A stretch of 12,637 bases of DNA, from contig JABUUX010000159.1 in the NCBI GenBank assembly GCA_021442965.1, positions 1 through 12,637 of the forward strand. Direction: 5' to 3'. This stretch comes from Treponema sp. GTDB taxonomy: Bacteria > Spirochaetota > Spirochaetia > Treponematales > Treponemataceae. Below are positions 9,001-12,637 of this stretch, piece after piece (positions within the stretch are counted from its first letter, which is position 1; the number at the start of each line of letters is the position of its first letter). The notes beneath the pieces are model-generated. The model did no database searches. It saw only the letters and a program-made list of their open reading frames with translations, and was not told the origin of the DNA. A program made the position numbers and the translations under genes.

Positions 9001-9192
9001 ATTTCCACCAAGGTCTGTGGCGGTAATAAGGATGTTGTACTTTCCTTTTTTACCTTCCAAATTAAAAGTTTCAGCCCAGCTGTTCAAATTTGAAGCATCC
9101 AGTTCCTCAATATCCTTCTTTCCGTGAGCAAAAACACTTGTCACAAAAACAGAAAAAATAATAAGGATTGAGAAAATTTTCTTGAATTTCAT
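3004..9192 (-). CDS. Giant exported Ig-like repeat protein with C-terminal outer-membrane beta-barrel-like domain
   Basis: The product has 2062 residues from the ATG at 9192. Residues 1-22 are a clear signal peptide (MKFKKIFSILII...SVFA, then HGKK). From about residue 30 to 1885 I count roughly 13-14 Ig-like units of 85-100 residues. Many open with a P-x-V-x-I/L-x-x-P strand and contain a D-x-x-G-I/V turn followed by Y/L-S-I/L-D-N-G-x-T-Y/W, for example near 216-226, 1170-1178, 1464-1472 and 1783-1791. The pattern resembles bacterial Ig families such as Big_7 found in surface and adhesin-like proteins. Residues about 835-1025 do not follow it and may be a different domain. Residues 1890-2062 look like an outer-membrane barrel of about eight strands, ending SFGIRANVF. 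I infer a long rod anchored in the outer membrane; whether it faces the periplasm or the outside cannot be read from the sequence. An ATG 15 bases further upstream is in frame but rejected (see the ribosome binding site entry). The HD-GYP gene follows after nine bases. Confidence 0.9.
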   Translation of the reverse strand: MKFKKIFSILIIFSVFVTSVFAHGKKDIEELDASNLNSWAETFNLEGKKGKYNILITATDLGGNVYVEGPHNIMVDPESDKCVAGITNPVPNMRVVGNLNIVGTCVDDDGVDYVEVVLDGNEEAPVRAFGREFWSFYLDTKDLEEGPHSIKVTGYDINGLQGKSATCVWQLDRRQPVTSIKEKDMETDKPMGMLVSGTVKFQGLVEDGNGIKRLEYSIDNGETYNDVKITPNDKKGNATFAITVNTKAFPDGPAVLWFKATDKSGSVGAYSFLYFIDNTNPEVKIITPTKEDTVNGKFSVAGYAKDRLGITALKWTLGTESGDVELIPGNPYWCIDFDTIGSKDKSRKFSISATDLAGNVVETSMNISLNQEDDKPIVTLAQPLPGTQYSEGEELYVRGIVNDDNDGVRSVIMSVDAGQPVEVETKGVFFYSFGNSGQYTSGKHKLTVIGVDANGVEGNPVVIELQTLGQKPQFESPQIVPVKGDAVDFVSGIEVHPESSSKFAVNITSTAGLKSYSVNYWSEKGEMTEPNVVTLKKPEMNAVVSIPVTPSFPKGIVHFEIKATDISDRENTYKGFFYVTNTTEIKQDKPAIVFEDSRVDSEGRIINNQEFPASGYVIGAVAKKIEVVPETPFVTAALKGNQIQLKAGRAVGTSEKVVIRVTTDKDDVIESIPLTFVNDSAVPALTISSVAGGQPSAYDAISIKKHADIKISGKATCETGMNKVRYRILSANVDMVKGVVSKVGTSVVPEEFETASMAPDGTFTITVPTPADDPNAIITETEDGEPVSQDVLDEAKLLPGVYIVEIVAESAAGNTTVKTVAYKKIPELEPDSKGKMPVAKAPVVAWFNGYDVYATGIYQGDLEESFHVFPRADMIEGVNSLTWNATPYGGKPVAGKFSASKDPTLSANFVLVNEENYLSGTPVVLEYGNDKNYAGAKIIAYIDTGVVVNSATYEISGLEGDETPGGDSVQTGSAKLTKPAAGETRWVAEIPLKNLPSRVTKVKLTIKAGTLETSITGFVRIVRPASSETYTAVIDDKEAIYDKPSADMNYDFGKKQYGMTGESVFSFFANVPGPITAVLEGADDGLKADVDGERKIVRVTPAKDGIYKNVRLVVTDALGDLHSTGTYSFIVDSGAPEVKLVSPVLCDWVGKVFKLQGTAADVLGVNTIEYSLNNGETWTQLELSSKDPNKMGVTFSKDIDISGFEDGLVQIDVRGTDNGGNSVVERTAVYKDVTPPEVFVVLPASDDIVNGETMVIFNAHDNACLAKAEYVMPAHMTDNEANDGRSDIELNPLVHTIVGTVEQPIDDKMSFEFFDAAGNKTKVGAWAFLIDNESDLPIAEIHLPDETHTITRDFTISGVVYDDDGAASIFYKIDNGDYIAYPEVGTSFSIPVSITTLLDNEHTVTVYAVDQNGVKGPETSRTFRVSLNEPKAVMAYPEMDASVRGVVELNGFATDKNGIQSVKLSIDNGNTYNDTILTNVMGSEADWTYVIDTRVIPGGSQVVFLRTTDNYGIEGLYSTLINIDNEAPILQLESPVDESETMGNLFFSGVSYDNLGIIDMKVSIRSLDKEMAPLIQNMKIERVISEYVDITSLPDGFYNIELTAKDAAGNTSNVSRNIHLNKNKPLAVVDILYPLNGETKTGEFNVYGQVEAEGRITSLALYIDGQLADESYGDEAVRESGFYMFSLNPDKISDGTHKYRVDVILDTGMKVSSREQTINYKAFGPWVTIDNFVYGDFAAHRPILKGRAGYTRDPDEELLAKEKTATPEFKAKLAAKSVETIELSLDNGKTFIPLSKNEKWKYRIENQDLSEGYHFLLIRATMKNGEKAIERLVVQIDNTKPTVKLISPEQGGHYNQELLASGLSNDDVKLEEVKIALRKGDKASYEVPKFIQGLYLDVHFWGATLFDVGAGLTFFDDNVKLQFQWGEYTQTQRDFITDLFQQPRTQLRYGGDVFGLKLLANIADIPFAFFLGHDFDWLSANIAIGANFSLFTMTNSGQAQILSAILAQLEFPRITFPEAKAFSTLSFYTEGSLWFIPTDVATTVDINKLVPQISFGIRANVF

Positions 9193-9200
9193 ATTACTGC

Positions 9201-9205
9201 ACCTC
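9201..9205 (-). promoter_or_regulatory. Ribosome binding site that decides the start of the Ig-repeat gene
   Basis: GAGGT on the minus strand lies eight bases upstream of the ATG at 9192. The alternative in-frame ATG at 9207 overlaps this site (ATGAGGTG), has no comparable site of its own, and would add five residues (MRCSN) in front of an otherwise typical signal peptide. The start at 9192 is therefore preferred. Confidence 0.75.
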
Positions 9206-9239
9206 ATTTAAAAGTATAGAAATTTCCAATGAGATTATC

Positions 9240-9251
9240 GGCTTACAAGCC
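9240..9251 (-). other. Small palindrome in the probable 5' leader of the Ig-repeat operon
   Basis: GGCTTACAAGCC is a 12-base inverted repeat (four to five base pairs with a very short loop). It sits about 35 bases upstream of the ribosome binding site. No U-run follows it on the minus strand, so it is not a terminator. It could be a minor RNA hairpin or a protein site, or chance. Confidence 0.3.
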
Positions 9252-9275
9252 TGATTTCTTCACCAAAAACTTTTT

Positions 9276-9332
9276 AATACTATTTTTCGACAATACCTAG
9301 ATAATACTCTAATTAATATATTTTAATACCTA
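9276..9332. repeat. Four AATAC(C/T) direct repeats upstream of the Ig-repeat operon
   Basis: AATACT occurs at 9276-9281 and 9303-9308, and AATACCTA at 9292-9299 and 9325-9332, all in the same orientation. The last three copies start 11 and 22 bases apart, one and two helical turns, so they lie on one face of the DNA. They overlap and flank the predicted -10 box and transcription start of the operon. This suggests an operator for a regulator, but the region is so AT-rich that chance clustering is possible. Confidence 0.35.
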
Positions 9333-9348
9333 ATAGAAAGAAAATCAA
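9320..9348 (-). promoter_or_regulatory. Predicted sigma-70-type promoter of the Ig-repeat/HD-GYP operon
   Basis: Read on the minus strand, TTGATT (9343-9348) and TAAAAT (9320-9325) are separated by 17 bases, a good match to -35/-10 boxes. The start would be near 9313, giving a leader of about 120 bases before the ATG at 9192. No Rho-independent terminator is visible between the metallopeptidase stop (9385) and this promoter, so some read-through from upstream is possible. Confidence 0.45.
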
Positions 9349-9384
9349 ACAATTATAGATTTTGGAGATTTATTCGAAAAATTA

Positions 9385-12333
9385 CTAAAAAAGCTTTGAA
9401 GATAAACCCAATTCCACTTTAACCCCAGATTCCCCTTTTACAGTATCACGAATATCAAACCTGAGAGCCAAATTTAATTCTGTATAGAAAAGTGAGTTTG
9501 CCGCAGCCCCAAAGTTCGGTGTAAGACCAACATTAAACTTCAAATAAAGATAATCCGCCTGTGGAAGTACCCCCTGCCCAAGTTTTACAAATGCATTCCC
9601 TGCCAAAGCCGGAATAAATCCTTTCTGATAAACTCTGTCTTCATATAAACAAGACCAATTATATCCAAAGGTAAAATAAAATCTGTTCAAAAAAAGCCCC
9701 GGAAGAAACGGAACAGCCTTCTGAATATCCATACTGAACAGATAAACCTTTGCTCCCGCAGAAAGGAATGCATCTCCTCTTGGAAAAATCGAAGCTGCCA
9801 GAACAGCCGGAAAATTATAAACAAAGAAATTCGGGCATTCCAGTGGAATCAGTTTTGGAATATACACGGAAAAAACTCCATTCAAATTCAAAGCAGATAG
9901 TGATGACGCATAAGTGTCCTCTGTGTCCATGCTGTAAGTCCAAGTTGCTCCAACAGAAGAACTAAACCCACCATATTCAAAAAGGCCTGTACCTGTTTTA
10001 TGAACATTTGAATACTTAAACGAAAGACTGTCTTTTACATAAAAAATTTTATGTAAATCAAAACCTTTATTAAAAATCACTTCCGGCTTAAAAAGCGAAA
10101 CTGAAGGAGGATTGCTTTTACCGTAATATGCCGCTGTTAAATTATTAAGTGAAACGGAAGAAATATTTCCAAAATTTACAGTAACCGTTTCTGTTGCATT
10201 CACCCCTGTCTGTTTAAAACCTTTCATATCAAACTCACAGGAAGCATTTGTACTCCACTTAAAAAGTGATGTGTCTGTTCCTCCTGAAACTAAAAAATTG
10301 CAGCCAAAAGAATTTGTAAACGGACTGTAACCAGTTGTAACAGTAAATACATTTGAAGACCAGGGATTATTTGTAATATAAGTAAGCCCCAAAGGAAGAA
10401 TTTCAGTTTTTGTCATATCAGAAGAAGACGAATCAAAGTTTACAGACTGTGCAAGACTGACAGGTAAAAACAGCCCATTTTTCATATACACAAAAGGATT
10501 ATATTTTTTAGAACCTTCCAGACTTTTTTCAGATTCTTCTGAAACTGTTATGTATAACTCTTTTTCATACGACAAACTCTCAAAGTTCGCTGATGTCAAT
10601 TCAATTTCAGGTGCAAAAGATGAAGCACAAAAAAGTCTGTTCTGCCGGTAAAAATGACCTGCATAAATTATTGAATTTTCAAAATGAACAGGATTAAAAA
10701 CTCCTCCCGAAAAATCTTTTTCAGAAAGGAAAAAAAGTCCGGAACCTGACCGAATGTAAGTTCCATAACGAGGCATTGTACCGGGTTTAGTCCAAGAAAA
10801 AACAAAACTGTGTAAAGATGAATCATAAAAAAGATTTCGTATTACCATGCGGTCGTAAGGAAGAAGGATTTCTTCTTTTGTCTGCCCTGTTTTGTCAGAA
10901 ATACAAATTTTATATGTCAGTTCTGATTTTAGAATGTAAGCAAATTCGCCTTCATCCGCAAAACAGAAAGAAAAAGGCATTTCATTTTCTTTGGCGAGAA
11001 CAGAACACACATCTTCTATTCTGTTTCCTAAAATCTTTTTTATATCAATCCATTTATTACCACTTTCAAAACCCTGAGAAACTATAAAATAATCCCCATT
11101 ATCTTTGAAAATGGCAGCATCTTTGATTCCTGTTCCGGGAACATTTATCCAAAAATGTTTTTCCATATCATAGATTTTTATTTTTAATCTGTACGTTGGA
11201 GAAGAAGAATCTGTAAAACTAGCCGCCATATACCGCCCGTCTTCAGAAATCTTTATTGAATTAATTCCGCTTAAAGTAAAAATTTTTTTTGGTTTCTCTT
11301 CCATGCTTTTTTGAAACCACACTGCATCAGAAGAGGACTCTATAAAAGCAATCCCTGTTTTTCCTGATGTAAGGCTTTTATAAACAGCACCTGAATTATT
11401 TTTTTTTGAATACGTTTCTTTACTGCCAGAAAAAAAATCTTTTATTCCGTACAATTCTGTATTTTCGTTCATAGGATTCAAACAGATATCCGGAACTTCA
11501 AACTCGTTTTCAAATTCTTTCCATGCATCTTTAAGTCTTATTCCGTACACATTTTTAAATGCCGTTCTTTGACTTACGGTCTGGAAATTCACCATTTTGT
11601 ACCACCATGCAGCATACTTTTCCATACCGTATTTTTTCTGAAGCCATTGGTCAAAAACTCCATTAAAATAATAATAACTGCCAAAAGGATATTTATCGGA
11701 CGAGCCCTGAACATCGCTATAAAACGGAAACTTCCCCTCAAGCTTTGCCTGCTTTACTATGTGAAGGGCATACTCATCATTCAGCCTTCCTTCCCCGTAA
11801 GACGATTCGCTTGTTACGGTTGCCCCCTCTGCAAGACCCGAAGTTACAAAAAGCCCTGCCGGATTTACAGCTTCTCCAAAAATGTCTCCTATTACGGACC
11901 AGAATTTATTTTTTAGATTATAAGTATAAGCGTGTGTAAGCTCATGGCGGAAAGTTGAAAGAAGATCATTAGTAAAAACCGCCAGATCTTCTGTAACCGA
12001 AGTATCATAAAGAACTATGTGATTGTAATATCCTGTAGAAAAATAAGCATTGAACTGTTCTGTTTGGGAACTTAAGACAACAGGCATTCTTTCCTGCGGT
12101 TCACGACCATAAAGTTCCGCTATTTCATAATAGATGCGGTCCGCGTTTTCATAAAGAAGAACTGCGCTTTCTGAAGATTCCGGTGTATAGATAATGTCAA
12201 ACCACTTGGTAGAAATAACGCGGATATCTTTTTGCCCCCACATTATTCCGTCTGCAGAATACCCTGAAAGATGAATAAAAACTAAAAAAACAGATGTAAA
12301 GATTGATTTTTTTAAAAATGCTCTGTGCTTCAT
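9385..12333 (-). CDS. Exported HExxH metallopeptidase with beta-propeller-like middle and C-terminal outer-membrane barrel
   Basis: The 982-residue product begins with a signal peptide (1-27, ending SGYSA). Residues about 35-285 resemble a peptidase-MA-like gluzincin: RHELTHAYTY gives HExxH with His130, Glu131 and His134, and Glu169 in GLAEGATV is the likely third zinc ligand, matching the family's 'W-x-x-EG-x-A' segment. Residues about 315-600 contain short strands and an 'IKISEDGRYMAASF' segment typical of TolB/WD40-like propeller blades. Residues about 620-982 look like an outer-membrane barrel ending VELGLSSKLF. A PRGDAFLSAGAKVY stretch (851-864) is reminiscent of the RG loop and following strand of Omp85/BamA-type barrels, but this is only suggestive. 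I infer an outer-membrane-anchored protease acting on envelope or external proteins; the substrate is unknown. No Shine-Dalgarno sequence precedes the ATG, and an extended -10 box lies seven bases before it. The signal peptide supports this start. Confidence 0.88.
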   Translation of the reverse strand: MKHRAFLKKSIFTSVFLVFIHLSGYSADGIMWGQKDIRVISTKWFDIIYTPESSESAVLLYENADRIYYEIAELYGREPQERMPVVLSSQTEQFNAYFSTGYYNHIVLYDTSVTEDLAVFTNDLLSTFRHELTHAYTYNLKNKFWSVIGDIFGEAVNPAGLFVTSGLAEGATVTSESSYGEGRLNDEYALHIVKQAKLEGKFPFYSDVQGSSDKYPFGSYYYFNGVFDQWLQKKYGMEKYAAWWYKMVNFQTVSQRTAFKNVYGIRLKDAWKEFENEFEVPDICLNPMNENTELYGIKDFFSGSKETYSKKNNSGAVYKSLTSGKTGIAFIESSSDAVWFQKSMEEKPKKIFTLSGINSIKISEDGRYMAASFTDSSSPTYRLKIKIYDMEKHFWINVPGTGIKDAAIFKDNGDYFIVSQGFESGNKWIDIKKILGNRIEDVCSVLAKENEMPFSFCFADEGEFAYILKSELTYKICISDKTGQTKEEILLPYDRMVIRNLFYDSSLHSFVFSWTKPGTMPRYGTYIRSGSGLFFLSEKDFSGGVFNPVHFENSIIYAGHFYRQNRLFCASSFAPEIELTSANFESLSYEKELYITVSEESEKSLEGSKKYNPFVYMKNGLFLPVSLAQSVNFDSSSSDMTKTEILPLGLTYITNNPWSSNVFTVTTGYSPFTNSFGCNFLVSGGTDTSLFKWSTNASCEFDMKGFKQTGVNATETVTVNFGNISSVSLNNLTAAYYGKSNPPSVSLFKPEVIFNKGFDLHKIFYVKDSLSFKYSNVHKTGTGLFEYGGFSSSVGATWTYSMDTEDTYASSLSALNLNGVFSVYIPKLIPLECPNFFVYNFPAVLAASIFPRGDAFLSAGAKVYLFSMDIQKAVPFLPGLFLNRFYFTFGYNWSCLYEDRVYQKGFIPALAGNAFVKLGQGVLPQADYLYLKFNVGLTPNFGAAANSLFYTELNLALRFDIRDTVKGESGVKVELGLSSKLF

Positions 12334-12340
12334 AAATTTA

Positions 12341-12349
12341 ATTTTAGCA
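12341..12349 (-). promoter_or_regulatory. Extended -10 promoter element placed for a leaderless transcript
   Basis: On the minus strand TGCTAAAAT is an extended -10 (TGnTATAAT-like) ending seven bases before the metallopeptidase ATG. Transcription would begin at or next to the ATG, which fits the absence of a ribosome binding site. The -35 region is poor, as often seen with extended -10 promoters. Confidence 0.4.
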
Positions 12350-12369
12350 CATAATCAAAAAAAAAGGGT

Positions 12370-12480
12370 CTGTCTAAAAAGTATTGTCATGCTGAATTTA
12401 GTTCAGCATCTACACCATATATAGTGTAGAGATCCTGAAACAAGTTCAGGATGACACTGTGATTTGAACTTTTTAGACAG
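12370..12480. repeat. 111-bp palindromic, MITE-like intergenic repeat with cloverleaf fold
   Basis: A perfect 13-bp terminal inverted repeat, CTGTCTAAAAAGT (12370-12382) and its complement (12468-12480), encloses TGTC/GACA (12385-12388 and 12453-12456). Inside are three hairpins: ATGCTGAA/TTCAGCAT (12389-12396, 12402-12409), TCTACAC/GTGTAGA (12409-12415, 12424-12430) and ATCCTGAA/TTCAGGAT (12432-12439, 12445-12452). The two outer hairpins also pair with each other imperfectly (27-base arms, 12385-12411 and 12430-12456). The terminal sequence resembles the ends of some insertion sequences, so a non-autonomous mobile element is likely; this rests on my memory of such ends. I see no clear target-site duplication and no coding capacity. 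It sits between two divergent starts, 36 and 16 bases from the neighbouring ATGs. Confidence 0.75.
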
Positions 12481-12496
12481 TGGTTTGTGAATTAAA

Positions 12497-12637
12497 ATGA
12501 AAAGTTTGTTTACCCCCATTGTATTTTTTTTTATGTTGTTTTTTTCTTTTGAATTATACGCTCAGAAAGTTGATTTACTTACAAAGAAAGAAGCGATTAA
12601 AGATGTTAAGTATTTAAAAAAATATTTAATGAATTCA
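12497..12637 (+). CDS. Exported protein of unknown function, N-terminal part
   Basis: Forty-seven codons are visible before the right edge. The product begins with a signal peptide (MKSLFTPIVFFFMLFFSF, ending ELYA before QKVDLL). The mature start, LLTKKEAIKDVKYLKKYLMNS, is a charged helix. It resembles the 'LTKEEALEDLDYL' helix seen near the N-terminus of many exported S41-family (C-terminal-processing-like) peptidases, but this fragment is too short to name the family. The ATG has no clear ribosome binding site. Only 16 bases separate it from the palindromic repeat, so its promoter must lie in or across that element; a TTGAAC in the right arm (12464-12469) could be a -35 but no good -10 follows. 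Confidence 0.72.
   Translation, partial: MKSLFTPIVFFFMLFFSFELYAQKVDLLTKKEAIKDVKYLKKYLMNS

Noticed and set aside
9193..9207. Upstream in-frame ATG at 9207 as the start of the Ig-repeat gene
   Set aside because: It overlaps the GAGGT site that is well placed for the ATG at 9192, and the extra residues do not improve the signal peptide.
11395..11450. Homopolymer runs of 8-9 A/T in the metallopeptidase gene as phase-variation sites
   Set aside because: Runs of this length are common throughout this AT-rich window, including other genes and spacers, so there is no specific sign of switching.
12370..12480. The palindromic element as a Rho-independent terminator or a tRNA-like gene
   Set aside because: No T-run follows the outer stem on either strand, and despite the cloverleaf shape it lacks tRNA stem lengths and conserved T-loop and acceptor features.
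12370..12480. CRISPR-like repeat
   Set aside because: The repeated units are inverted copies in one structure, with no series of direct repeats and spacers.

Overview
The window looks like chromosomal DNA of a spirochaete, most probably a host-associated Treponema. It is AT-rich. Three large exported proteins end in what look like outer-membrane beta-barrels with a C-terminal phenylalanine, and there is a membrane-bound HD-GYP-family protein. The genus is inferred from gene content and sequence style, not from a marker gene. I see no rRNA, tRNA, CRISPR array, transposase or prophage gene.

Layout, left to right. Positions 1-419 (minus) hold the N-terminal part of an AMP-forming acyl-CoA synthetase. 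A 109-bp divergent spacer separates it from 529-1773 (plus), an exported NlpC/P60 cysteine peptidase with a C-terminal barrel-like domain. That gene converges on 1774-2994 (minus), a membrane protein with a degenerate HD-GYP domain, and the two stop codons abut. Nine bases upstream of the HD-GYP gene ends a giant gene (3004-9192, minus) for a 2062-residue protein: a signal peptide, about 13-14 Ig-like units and a C-terminal barrel-like domain. The two form an operon, preceded by a 192-bp spacer with a promoter-like sequence and four AATAC(C/T) direct repeats. Upstream, 9385-12333 (minus) encodes a 982-residue exported protein: an HExxH metallopeptidase domain, a propeller-like middle and a C-terminal barrel. 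A 111-bp cloverleaf-like palindromic repeat (12370-12480) lies between this gene and the start of a new exported protein on the plus strand (12497 to the edge).

How the genes may work together is inference. Most of the window serves the cell envelope. The giant Ig rod and the degenerate HD-GYP protein are co-transcribed. The HD-GYP protein has a periplasmic helical N-terminus, one membrane helix and a cytoplasmic domain missing several metal ligands, which suggests a cyclic-dinucleotide receptor or signalling scaffold rather than an active phosphodiesterase. A giant repeat protein, a degenerate c-di-GMP-type membrane protein and a papain-fold exported peptidase recall the layout of the LapA/LapD/LapG adhesin-control system, without homology to it. 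That is the most interesting hypothesis here, and it is untested.
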